Source: Oscillospiraceae bacterium
Lineage (GTDB): Bacteria; Bacillota; Clostridia; Oscillospirales; Ruminococcaceae
DNA: 64,000 nt
Assembly: GCA_017427265.1 (NCBI GenBank)
Contig: JAFRTG010000027.1
Coordinates: 278,076-342,075 of the forward strand
Reading direction: 5' to 3'
Shown here piece after piece: positions 8,344 through 16,344 of this stretch. The notes under the pieces are model-generated. The model had not been told where the DNA came from. It saw only the letters and a program-made list of their open reading frames with translations, and made no database searches. How positions within the stretch are numbered: the first letter of the stretch is position 1; the number at the start of each line of letters is the position of its first letter. The position numbers and the translations under genes were made by a program.

Positions 8344-10257
8344 ATGAAAGAGCAAACAGGCAAGCAGCGAATCAAACGCATCGTCGCAGCGGTCTGTGCT
8401 GTCCTGATTGTCGGCGGCGGGACTGCCGGCGCACTGGCCTTTCGTTCCCGTGCCGGGAATCAGCCGGAAGCTGCACAGCGGAATACAAGATCGCTCAGTG
8501 CATCGGCTGCAGGCAGCGATACAATCAGTGCAGGCGGAACGGTCGAATCCGAACAGTTCGGTGATGATCTCGGTCTGGTGAATACCGGCGTGCGGCTGAC
8601 AGTCGAAGCCGTGCTGGCAGAAGCAGGTGATACGGTTACAGCTGGTACGCAGCTGTATCAGATCACTGAGGATTCGCTTGCAAAGGCGGAAAAGACACTG
8701 CGTTCGGAACTGCAGTCGGCGGAAAATGCGCTGATTGAGCAGAAGGTTTCCTATCAGGAGGAGCAGGGCAAAGCCACTGTTCTCTGTGAATCGGAACAGC
8801 AGCTCGGCAAATCCGCACAGCAGACCTATGAAAGCGGAATTACCGCGCTGGAGACCAGTCTGGAGCAGGCATACAGCGACTATATGGATGCGCTCGATAC
8901 GATCGGCAATCTGCCGTCGGAAATCGCCGCAAAGCAGTCTGAACTGGATGCCAAGCAGGCGGATGCGGAGCAGATGCAGGAAGAACAGAAGGCGGCAAAG
9001 GCTGATGCCGGACAGGCAGAGGACGGATACCGCAGCGCAGCAGCGCAGTATAACAGCACTGCAGCAGAATACAATGCCGCTGCCGGTGTTGTCCGGTATC
9101 TCGGAAACGCACTCGGCAAAGATGTATCCGGCATTTCTCTTGCAGAGAACGTCAATGCAGCGCTGCAGGCTGCACAAAGCAATGCAGAACCGGCATCCGC
9201 GCCCGACAGGGAAGCACCGGATACGGCGGCATCCGCAGACCGGCCGGATATGCAGGATTTCGGCTTTATCAGCAAATCCACCTTCCAGAGCGCAGCCGTG
9301 AACACGGCGGAATCGCTGCCGGACAAGACCGGGACGAATGACAGCCTGACACAGCTGTATGATGCTGCATACGCAGAATACGAAGCACAGAAAACACGGC
9401 TTGCGGATGCAGAGTCCGCATTCCGGAATGCGGAAAGCGAATATCAGAGATGCACCGAATCACAGAGTGCATGTGAAGCTGCACTGAAGGAAGCGCAAAG
9501 CCGGATTTCTTCTCTCGAAAAGGAAATCAGCTCGCTGAACAGCACGCTCTCCAAAGCAAAAACCAATCTCAGCAAGCTGCGTTCGGAATATAATTCGCTC
9601 AAGGCATCCTATGAGACCGACCGGCTTGATCTGAAGCATACGCTGGAAACGGACACCGCTGCCGGTGAGAATGCGGAATACCATTATGAGATCACCTGCG
9701 CAACCATCGAGGATGAACTTGCAGAGGCACAGGCGGCGTATGATACCGCGGAGGAAAATCTCCGTATCTTCGAGGAGAATCTCGCAGGCGGCTATGTATG
9801 TGCCAAGCAGGACGGCATCATTTATTCGCTGAACTGTCAGGAGGGCAGATCGGTGAATCTGAATACTTCGTATGTGTCCTATGTGGATGAGAGCAGTTAC
9901 TATACGACCGTTGAGCTTGATCAGAACGATGTCACACAGGTCAGCATCGGGGATTCCGTCCTGATTTATTCCTCGGAAACCGGCACGGCAAACGGAAAGG
10001 TCACGGCCATTGCCGCAGGAGAATCCGCGAGCCTTGCAGATGTCCGGTTCAATGTGACCGTCACAGCGGATGAAAACGCAGAGCTTTACAGCGGAGAATC
10101 GGTCAATGTCTATTTCAATGCCGGCAATCTGAAACAGAGTGATTTCAGGGATTTTGACGGCGGCGGGGACAGCGAACGCCCCGATTTCAGCGGCAGAATG
10201 CCGGAGGGCTTTGACCCGTCGAATATGCCGGATTTCGGCAGAAGAAAGGATGATTAA
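8344..10257 (+). CDS. Membrane-fusion (HlyD/MacA-like) adaptor with long coiled coil
   Basis: A 637-residue protein. A TM anchor is at about 10-32, then the first half of a lipoyl/barrel-sandwich domain (LTVEAVLAEAGDTVTAGTQLYQI). A very long Gln/Glu/Ala-rich coiled coil spans about 110-480. The second half-lipoyl (GYVCAKQDGIIYSLNCQEG) and a beta-barrel follow. The C-terminal tail is Asp/Pro/Gly-rich and contains MPEGFDPSNMP, a motif repeated in the lipoprotein downstream. The start at 8344 is chosen because it gives a membrane anchor right at the N-terminus. The second adaptor starts 1 nt after its stop. It probably links the permease to extracytoplasmic partners. Confidence 0.88.
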   Translation: MKEQTGKQRIKRIVAAVCAVLIVGGGTAGALAFRSRAGNQPEAAQRNTRSLSASAAGSDTISAGGTVESEQFGDDLGLVNTGVRLTVEAVLAEAGDTVTAGTQLYQITEDSLAKAEKTLRSELQSAENALIEQKVSYQEEQGKATVLCESEQQLGKSAQQTYESGITALETSLEQAYSDYMDALDTIGNLPSEIAAKQSELDAKQADAEQMQEEQKAAKADAGQAEDGYRSAAAQYNSTAAEYNAAAGVVRYLGNALGKDVSGISLAENVNAALQAAQSNAEPASAPDREAPDTAASADRPDMQDFGFISKSTFQSAAVNTAESLPDKTGTNDSLTQLYDAAYAEYEAQKTRLADAESAFRNAESEYQRCTESQSACEAALKEAQSRISSLEKEISSLNSTLSKAKTNLSKLRSEYNSLKASYETDRLDLKHTLETDTAAGENAEYHYEITCATIEDELAEAQAAYDTAEENLRIFEENLAGGYVCAKQDGIIYSLNCQEGRSVNLNTSYVSYVDESSYYTTVELDQNDVTQVSIGDSVLIYSSETGTANGKVTAIAAGESASLADVRFNVTVTADENAELYSGESVNVYFNAGNLKQSDFRDFDGGGDSERPDFSGRMPEGFDPSNMPDFGRRKDD

Positions 10258-10258
10258 G

Positions 10259-11710
10259 ATGAAGAAAAGAATCGTTGCGGGTGTTGCCGCACTGGTTCTG
10301 GCCGGCAGCGGCGTATTCGGATACAATGCATTTCATAAATCGACTGCGACAAGCGCAGCGGAAATCGCAAAAGAGGTAACGGTTCAGCGCGGCAATGTAA
10401 CCGCGGGCGTCACCGAAAGCGCAGCAGTCAATGTGGAATCACTTGCGCAGACCTATGATCTGACGCTGACCTCAACCAGCGTTTCCGCTTCCGTTGAAAG
10501 CAGCAGCGGCGGCTCTTCCCGCGGCGGCGGCATGAGCGGTATGCCGGGCGGCGGTATGGGCAGTATGCCGGGCGGGATGAGCAGCATCGGCTCGACCAGC
10601 GTGTCCACGCAGTCGGAATCCTCAGCAGTTGCACTGATTGTCGATGAGGTTCGCATCACCGAGGGACAGACGGTCAAAAAGGGCGATGTGCTTATGACGA
10701 TTACGCAGGAGAGCATCGACGAGGCGCGTGCCGCACTGACGGAAGCGGTTCAGGATGCGGAGCTGGCACTCAAGCAGGCGCAGATCGAGGAAAGCGAAAC
10801 CCGTCTTTCTGCGCAGTACGATTACGATACGCGCATGACGGAAGGCCGGAATGCACTGGCGGTTTATAACGCCGCGATGAATGAGATTGCACAGAACATC
10901 AGCGATCTGGAAACGCAGATTGCGGAATGCACTGACAGTCGGCAGCTCGCATCGCTGGAATCGCAGCTTGCATCGGCAAAAAGCTCGCGTACCGCAGATG
11001 AGCTTGCGGCAAAGCAGACTTATGAAGAAGCCCTGATGTATTACGAAAACGCACAGGATCTTTACGATGTCTCGGTGAACAATGTCGGCTCTGCTTCGGA
11101 AGAGGCGGAAGAAGCCGTCGAGGCGGCGCAGGCGGATCTCAATGCGTTTGAGGCGTATATCAGCGACGGGCGCATCCGCGCCGAATACAGCGGAACGGTT
11201 ACGGGCGTCGGCTATTCATCCGGCGACACGCTGAATGCAGAGACCGCGATCGCCAGCTTTGCAGATGCGGAGAGCATCACTGTGACGGTGAATGTCACCG
11301 AGGATGACATTGCGGCGGTGCATCTCGAAGATACAGTCGATGTGAGCTTTCTCTCCTATCCGGATGAGATGTTCTCCGGTTATGTTTCGGGCATCGGTTC
11401 GTCCTCGTCAAGCGGCAATTCACAGACGGTCAGCTATCCGGTTACAGTTGTCATCACCGAGGTACCGGAAACACTGCTTTCCGGCATGACCGCCAATGTG
11501 ACGTTCATCACCAAGCAGGTGCAGGATGTGCTCTATGTTTCCAATAAGGCGGTCATCACCGAGGGAGCAGACAGCTATGTGCTGCGGAAAACAGATACCG
11601 GCAGCGAGGAAAAGGTCAGAGTACAGCTCGGATTTTCCAACGGCAGCATAGCCGAGATCGAAGGCGTGTCGGAGGGCGATACCTTGCTTATCAAAGGAAA
11701 GGTGAGCTGA
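10259..11710 (+). CDS. Second membrane-fusion (HlyD/MacA-like) adaptor
   Basis: A 483-residue protein with an N-terminal anchor (IVAGVAALVLAGSGVFGYNAF). A Ser/Gly/Met-rich insertion (about 85-112, including GGGMSGMPGGGMGSMPGG) sits inside the first lipoyl half, before VRITEGQTVKKGDVLMTI. A coiled coil, a second lipoyl half (AEYSGTVTGVGYSSGDTLNAE) and a beta-barrel follow. The start at 10259 has AGAAAGGA eight nt upstream. An ATG nine nt earlier is possible. It lies between the first adaptor and the permease. Two adaptors in tandem for one permease is unusual and may mean a heteromeric adaptor ring. Confidence 0.87.
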   Translation: MKKRIVAGVAALVLAGSGVFGYNAFHKSTATSAAEIAKEVTVQRGNVTAGVTESAAVNVESLAQTYDLTLTSTSVSASVESSSGGSSRGGGMSGMPGGGMGSMPGGMSSIGSTSVSTQSESSAVALIVDEVRITEGQTVKKGDVLMTITQESIDEARAALTEAVQDAELALKQAQIEESETRLSAQYDYDTRMTEGRNALAVYNAAMNEIAQNISDLETQIAECTDSRQLASLESQLASAKSSRTADELAAKQTYEEALMYYENAQDLYDVSVNNVGSASEEAEEAVEAAQADLNAFEAYISDGRIRAEYSGTVTGVGYSSGDTLNAETAIASFADAESITVTVNVTEDDIAAVHLEDTVDVSFLSYPDEMFSGYVSGIGSSSSSGNSQTVSYPVTVVITEVPETLLSGMTANVTFITKQVQDVLYVSNKAVITEGADSYVLRKTDTGSEEKVRVQLGFSNGSIAEIEGVSEGDTLLIKGKVS

Positions 11711-11711
11711 T

Positions 11712-13130
11712 ATGCGGTTTTCAGAGATACTTAATCTTGTGAAGCTCAATCTGATCCAGAATAAATTCAAAGTGCTTCTGACATCCATCGGCATTATCGT
11801 CGGTGCAGCGACCATCGTGATCGTGATTGCGGTCGGACGCGGCGGCAAAGCCGATGTCGCAGAGCAGTTCCGGAATCTCAACGCCGGTGCGCTGGATATC
11901 AGCTATGAGCAGGCACAGGACAGCGGCGGCTTTTCGTTCCGCGGCAGCAGACCGGGCGGCAGCTCCGGCGAAAGCAGCGGCAGACCGAGTTTTCAAGGCG
12001 GAGAGGCTGCGGCATTCAGCGGAAATATACCGGATTTTTCCGGCAAAAAACCGGAAAGCAGCTCCGGCGAAAGCAGCCGCGGAGGCGGCGGATTCTTCTC
12101 CGGATTCAATAATATGTTCGGCGGCATCTTCGGCAGCAGTGATACCAAAAACACGGAGCGCATCACGCTTTCCGATGAGGATATGGAAGACATCACCTCG
12201 TATGTGCCGGGGCTGAGCGACGCAACCATTTCCTACACGACCAAGCAGAATATCTACGGCGGCAATATTGAGGAAACCGAATCCTATACCGTTGCCGGTA
12301 CGCTTTCCAATTATGCAGATCTGAGCAATCTGACGATGCTGTTCGGAGATTATCTCAGCGATGCAGACAATGAAAACAAGACAAAGGTCTGTGTGCTCGG
12401 CTACAGCGCAGCAAAGCAGATCTTTGGCAGCGCAGAGGAAGCCTACGACAGTCTGGTTTATATTGATGACCGCCCGTATACGGTCGGCGGTGTGCTCGCA
12501 GAGCAGGGGACTGTGGAGGCCGGCATCAGCGCAGATGATGCAATCTTCATCCCGTATGCAACCGGCATCAAGTATCTGACCGGCAGCGACATCAGCCCGA
12601 CGATTACCGTCATTGCGGCGGATGTGGACAACATTGAAGCCGTCAGGGAAAACGTGAAAACCGTTCTTGCCGCAAGCTATCCGAATGCAGAGTTCACGAT
12701 TTCCGATGCAGGCAGCAAGATGGAGGCTGCAAACAAATCCAACGAAACACTGACGCTCATGCTCATTGCAATGGCCTCGATTGTGTTTATCATCGGCGGC
12801 ATCGGCATCATGAACGTGCTGTTCGTATCCGTCAAGGAGCGCACCGAGGAGATCGGCATTCTGAAAGCGATCGGAGGTTCCCGCAAAGACATTCTGCTCG
12901 AATTCATCATGGAAGCCTGCTTCATCAGTCTGATCGGCGGCATCATCGGTGTGCTGGTGAGCTTTGTCATCAATCCGGTGCTGAGCGGTTTCAGCATCCG
13001 CACGGAAATGTCCGTGAGCGGCGCAGTTCTGGCGCTGGCATTCTCGATCGTGACCGGCACCGTGTTCGGTTTCTATCCGGCATGGAAGGCATCCAAGCTT
13101 GTTCCGGTCGAGGCGCTTTCCAGTGAATAA
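11712..13130 (+). CDS. MacB-like ABC transporter permease
   Basis: A 472-residue permease. TM1 is near residues 20-42 (VLLTSIGIIVGAATIVIVIAV). A large extracytoplasmic MacB periplasmic-core-type domain follows. Three further TM segments (about 345-465) contain the FtsX-type motif (VKERTEEIGILKAIGGSRKD). The extracytoplasmic domain carries a roughly 80-residue low-complexity Gly/Ser/Pro insertion (about 75-150, with IPDFSGKKPE). It starts 1 nt after the second adaptor. The cognate ATPase is encoded at 13869, after the lipoprotein gene. The substrate is unknown. Confidence 0.9.
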   Translation: MRFSEILNLVKLNLIQNKFKVLLTSIGIIVGAATIVIVIAVGRGGKADVAEQFRNLNAGALDISYEQAQDSGGFSFRGSRPGGSSGESSGRPSFQGGEAAAFSGNIPDFSGKKPESSSGESSRGGGGFFSGFNNMFGGIFGSSDTKNTERITLSDEDMEDITSYVPGLSDATISYTTKQNIYGGNIEETESYTVAGTLSNYADLSNLTMLFGDYLSDADNENKTKVCVLGYSAAKQIFGSAEEAYDSLVYIDDRPYTVGGVLAEQGTVEAGISADDAIFIPYATGIKYLTGSDISPTITVIAADVDNIEAVRENVKTVLAASYPNAEFTISDAGSKMEAANKSNETLTLMLIAMASIVFIIGGIGIMNVLFVSVKERTEEIGILKAIGGSRKDILLEFIMEACFISLIGGIIGVLVSFVINPVLSGFSIRTEMSVSGAVLALAFSIVTGTVFGFYPAWKASKLVPVEALSSE

Positions 13131-13144
13131 AAAGGAGATCAGTT

Positions 13145-13852
13145 ATGAAAAGAATTTTGACCTTGGCAATGGCAGCAGCCTTGCTTGCATCCCTGACAGG
13201 CTGCGGCACTTCCGCCGCTGCCTCCGATACGGATTATATTTACGGACAGATCGACACCATATCCGGCAATGATATCGTGCTGCTGCTGGCAGATTATAAC
13301 GAAAACGCTGACAGCGGCGATACGGATTCCGAGGAAAAAACGGATTCCGGTGATTCCAGACGCGAAAAGCCGGAAGGATTCGATAAATCGAAATTCAGCG
13401 GCGAAATGCCCGAAGGCTTTGACCCTTCCAATCTGCCGGAAGGTTTCAGCCGTCCCAAAAAGGACGGAGATTCGGACGATCAATCCGGCGAAACCAAGCG
13501 CGAAAAACCGGAAGGATTCGATAAATCGAAATTCAGCGGCGAAATGCCGGAGGGCTTTGACCCTTCCAATCTGCCGGAAGGCTTTGAGAAACCGGCAGAC
13601 GGTGAGATGTCCGAAGGCTTTGACAAATCGAAATTCGGCGGCAGCCGTTCGCGTTCCGGCGGAAACAGCCGTTATACGCTGACCGGCGAACAGGAAGAGA
13701 TCCGTGTTCCGGTCGGAACGACAGTCACGACCGCATTGGGTGTTGAAACAGATTTTGAAGTGCTGAAATCCGGCGATATGGTCAAATGCAGCATTGCAAA
13801 GGACAGCGACGGCAATGATGTCATTACGGCAATCTGGATTTTGGACAATTAA
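13145..13852 (+). CDS. Lipoprotein with two identical PEGFDPSN repeats
   Basis: A 235-residue lipoprotein (lipobox LTGC, Cys 20). A small beta-domain begins with YIYGQIDTISGNDIVLLL. It is interrupted by a Pro/Glu/Phe/Asp-rich block with two identical 29-residue repeats (starting REKPEGFDKS, containing MPEGFDPSNLPEGF) and a third partial copy. It resumes with YTLTGEQEEIRVPVGTTV to the C-terminus. It is encoded inside the transporter operon, between permease and ATPase. The same MPEGFDPSN motif ends the first adaptor, so the two proteins may contact the same partner. Its role is unknown. Confidence 0.82.
   Translation: MKRILTLAMAAALLASLTGCGTSAAASDTDYIYGQIDTISGNDIVLLLADYNENADSGDTDSEEKTDSGDSRREKPEGFDKSKFSGEMPEGFDPSNLPEGFSRPKKDGDSDDQSGETKREKPEGFDKSKFSGEMPEGFDPSNLPEGFEKPADGEMSEGFDKSKFGGSRSRSGGNSRYTLTGEQEEIRVPVGTTVTTALGVETDFEVLKSGDMVKCSIAKDSDGNDVITAIWILDN
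13361..13585 (+). repeat. Two near-identical 87-bp in-frame repeats
   Basis: Unit 1 (13361-13447) and unit 2 (13499-13585) encode the same 29 residues and differ by only a few synonymous bases. A diverged partial third copy follows near 13607-13640. The near-identity points to recent duplication or gene conversion and to possible length variation. Confidence 0.85.
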
Positions 13853-13868
13853 ACAGTGAGGAATCATT

Positions 13869-14552
13869 ATGGCTGCAGAACAGGTTATTTCCATGAAGCA
13901 GGTATGCAAGAGCTATCAGATGGGTGCAGAAAAGCTGAATGTGCTCAAAAAAATTGATTTTACAGTAAACAAGGGCGAGTTTACGGCAATTCTCGGACCG
14001 TCCGGTTCCGGCAAATCGACGCTGATGAATATTATCGGCTGCATGGATACCATGGACAGCGGTTCCTATGAACTGAACAGTATTCCGATTCATGCGGCAA
14101 AAGAAAAGGAACTGACCAAGATCCGGAATCAGGAAATCGGGTTCATTTTTCAGAACTATCATCTGATTCCGACCTATACAGTCATGCAGAATATCATCAT
14201 GCCGCTGCTGATGCGCGGCAAGGATCGGAAAACCGCGGAAAAGGAATGCGAGGAAGTCATTTCGATGCTCGGGCTTGCAGAGCGTCTGCGGCATAAGCCT
14301 TCGGAGCTTTCCGGCGGTCAGCGGCAGAGAGTTGCAATCGCAAGAGCGCTTTGCAGCAAGCCTTCGCTGCTGCTTGCCGATGAACCGACCGGCGCGCTCG
14401 ATCAGAACAGCGGCACTGAGGTTCTCAAGCTGTTTACGAAGCTGCATGAAATGGGCAACACGATTGTCATGATTACCCATGATATGAATGTGGCAAAATG
14501 GGCGCAGAGAACTGTTCGCATCGTTGACGGGGAAATGTTTGAGGAAAACTGA
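13869..14552 (+). CDS. MacB/LolD-family ABC transporter ATPase
   Basis: A 227-residue ATPase. It shows Walker A (GPSGSGKST), the Q-loop (FIFQNYHLIPTYTVMQN), the signature (LSGGQRQRVAIARAL), Walker B with D-loop (LLLADEPTGALD) and the switch His (MITHD). Its length and motifs fit the exporter group that works with MacB-type permeases. It is the last gene of the operon and ends before a bidirectional terminator. It powers the permease at 11712. Confidence 0.93.
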   Translation: MAAEQVISMKQVCKSYQMGAEKLNVLKKIDFTVNKGEFTAILGPSGSGKSTLMNIIGCMDTMDSGSYELNSIPIHAAKEKELTKIRNQEIGFIFQNYHLIPTYTVMQNIIMPLLMRGKDRKTAEKECEEVISMLGLAERLRHKPSELSGGQRQRVAIARALCSKPSLLLADEPTGALDQNSGTEVLKLFTKLHEMGNTIVMITHDMNVAKWAQRTVRIVDGEMFEEN

Positions 14553-14573
14553 GATAAAATAGAAATTGCATAT

Positions 14574-14617
14574 AAAAAACACAGACCGGAACATATTGAT
14601 ACCGGTCTGTGTTTTTT
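14574..14617. terminator. Bidirectional terminator between convergent units
   Basis: An 11-bp perfect stem (ACACAGACCGG / CCGGTCTGTGT) with a 12-nt loop is flanked by an A run on the left and a T run on the right. It can serve both the ABC operon and the convergent Rrf2 gene. Confidence 0.88.
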
Positions 14618-14621
14618 GTGA

Positions 14622-15056
14622 TTAGATTGCATAGACGCCGCGTGATTCAAATTCATCGCACTGCGCAAGCAGTTCTGCCAGTGTCAGACTGTCCATATAC
14701 TCGCGCATATTGCGGTTGATTTTGTCCCACAGACAGAATTTGAGATTCATGCGGATGCCGTCCTCTGAATCAAGCTCCGAGGAATCCGCAAGAATGCTGC
14801 TGTCCAGTGCGTTCAGCACTTCCGTGATGGTAATGCTGGAAGCAGCCTGCGAAAGAGAATAGCCGCCGTTTTTTCCTTTTGCCGCGTGAATCAGATTCGA
14901 CCGGCGAAGCTGAAGCAGGATCTGTTCCAGATATTTCTGTGATATATTCTGACGCCTTGCAATTTCAGAGGTTACGGCTTTTTTGCCCTGCTCGTGCTGA
15001 AGCGCAATGTCTGCGATCGCAGCGAGACCGTACTCTGCTTTCGTTGTAAATCTCAT
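14622..15056 (-). CDS. Rrf2-family transcriptional regulator (CymR/IscR-like)
   Basis: A 144-residue winged-helix regulator with the typical Rrf2 N-terminus (MRFTTKAEYGLAAIADIAL) and recognition region (ISQKYLEQILLQLRRSNLI, AAKGKNGGYSLS). The three clustered cysteines that bind Fe-S in IscR are absent; only two isolated Cys lie in the C-terminal half. It is therefore closer to the CymR-type cysteine-metabolism repressors than to IscR. It is the last gene of a minus-strand run that includes 2-oxoacid and sulfur-amino-acid genes, and it has a strong ribosome binding site (AAAAGGAGG). A role in sulfur control is inferred from context. Confidence 0.85.
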   Translation of the reverse strand: MRFTTKAEYGLAAIADIALQHEQGKKAVTSEIARRQNISQKYLEQILLQLRRSNLIHAAKGKNGGYSLSQAASSITITEVLNALDSSILADSSELDSEDGIRMNLKFCLWDKINRNMREYMDSLTLAELLAQCDEFESRGVYAI

Positions 15057-15100
15057 TTGCTGCCTCCTTTTAGAATCATTGATGCCGACTTCTGCTATAT

Positions 15101-16267
15101 TTATGCGCGGGGCATTTTGGCGCGGATTGCGCTCAGGCGTTCGAGCGCCTCGTTCAGTGTCTCATTTTTCTTCGCAAAATGCAGCCGGATATAGCGGTTT
15201 TCCGGCTCCTTGAAGAAGCTCGAACCCGGCACTGCGCCGACGCCGACATGCTCTGCGAGCTTTTCGCAGAAATCAAGGTCGCTGGCATAGCCGTATTCCG
15301 AAACATCAAGCAGAATATAGTATGCGCCCTCCGGCACGGTATGCGAAATGCCGATGCGATCAAGTCCCGCAAGGAACAGATCCCGCTTTTCGGTATATTC
15401 CGCCTGCAGACCGCGGTAATAGTCGTCGCCGAATTTCAGGCCGGTGACGGCAGCCTCCTGCAAGGGCGCTGCTGCACCGACTGTCAGGAAGTCGTGCACC
15501 TTTTTCACGGTGTCGATGATCTCCGGCGGCGCAATGACGTAGCCCAGACGCCAGCCTGTGATCGAATAGGTCTTGGAAAGCGACGAGCAGGAGATTGTGC
15601 GCTCCCACATGCCCGGCAGCGACGCCATATAGGTATGCGTGTGCGGCGCATAGAGGATGTGCTCATAGACCTCGTCCGTGATGACAAAGGTGTCGTATTT
15701 CTTTGCAAAATCAGCGATAATCAGCAGCTCGTCGCGGGTAAATACCTTGCCGCAGGGATTGGACGGGTTGCAGAGAATCAGGGCCTTCGGATGCTGCTTG
15801 AACGCAGCTTCGAGGACATCTGCATCAAAGGTGAAGGCCGGCGGAATCAGCGGCACATAGATCGGCTCTGCGCCGGAAAGAATCGTATCGGCACCGTAAT
15901 TCTCATAGAACGGCGAGAACACAATCACCTTGTCGCCGGGGTTCGTGACGCTCATCATGGCGGCCATCATGGCTTCCGTGCTGCCGCAGGTCACGACAAT
16001 CTCGCCGTTCGGGTCGATCGGTCTGCCCATGAAATGCGACTGCTTTTCAGCGAGTGCCTCGCGGAAATTCTGAGCGCCCCATGTGATCGAATACTGGTGA
16101 AAATCTTCCTTTGTCACTTCTGCAAGGCGGTCGAGGATCGCCTTCGGCGGATCGAAATCGGGAAAGCCCTGCGAGAGATTGACTGCGCCGAACTGATTGG
16201 AAATGCGCGTCATCCTGCGAATTACGGAGTCTGTAAAATTCGCGGTTCTGCTTGATAATGTTGGCAT
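15101..16267 (-). CDS. PLP-dependent aminotransferase, class I/II
   Basis: A 388-residue fold-type I aminotransferase. The PLP lysine lies in SSLSKTYSITGWRLGY, with NPSNPCGK and ITDEVYEHI as further cofactor motifs and NRYIRLHFAKK for substrate carboxylate binding. It resembles the methionine/kynurenine/aromatic aminotransferase group. It follows the phenylacetate-CoA-ligase-like gene and probably interconverts an aromatic or other hydrophobic amino acid with its 2-oxoacid, feeding or draining the adjacent ferredoxin oxidoreductase. It has its own promoter and an operator-like dyad inside the gap. Confidence 0.88.
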   Translation of the reverse strand: MPTLSSRTANFTDSVIRRMTRISNQFGAVNLSQGFPDFDPPKAILDRLAEVTKEDFHQYSITWGAQNFREALAEKQSHFMGRPIDPNGEIVVTCGSTEAMMAAMMSVTNPGDKVIVFSPFYENYGADTILSGAEPIYVPLIPPAFTFDADVLEAAFKQHPKALILCNPSNPCGKVFTRDELLIIADFAKKYDTFVITDEVYEHILYAPHTHTYMASLPGMWERTISCSSLSKTYSITGWRLGYVIAPPEIIDTVKKVHDFLTVGAAAPLQEAAVTGLKFGDDYYRGLQAEYTEKRDLFLAGLDRIGISHTVPEGAYYILLDVSEYGYASDLDFCEKLAEHVGVGAVPGSSFFKEPENRYIRLHFAKKNETLNEALERLSAIRAKMPRA

Positions 16268-16286
16268 GTTGCCCTCCTAAAAACAT

Positions 16287-16344
16287 GGTGTACCGGGTTT
16301 GCACCCGATACACCCATTATACAACAATCAGATCGTATAGTCAA
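16287..16344 (-). promoter_or_regulatory. Internal promoter and dyad before the aminotransferase
   Basis: On the minus strand, TTGACT (16339-16344) and TATAAT (16316-16321) are 17 bp apart. The -35 lies inside the last codons of the ligase gene. Just downstream is a 12-bp inverted repeat, GGTGTACCGGGT (16287-16298) and ACCCGATACACC (16303-16314), with one G-T mismatch and a 4-nt loop. It could be an operator or a leader hairpin. Confidence 0.7.

Noticed and set aside
13361-13640. CRISPR-like array
   Set aside because: The repeats are in-frame coding repeats of a lipoprotein, with related spacer content and only two full copies. No cas genes occur anywhere in the window.
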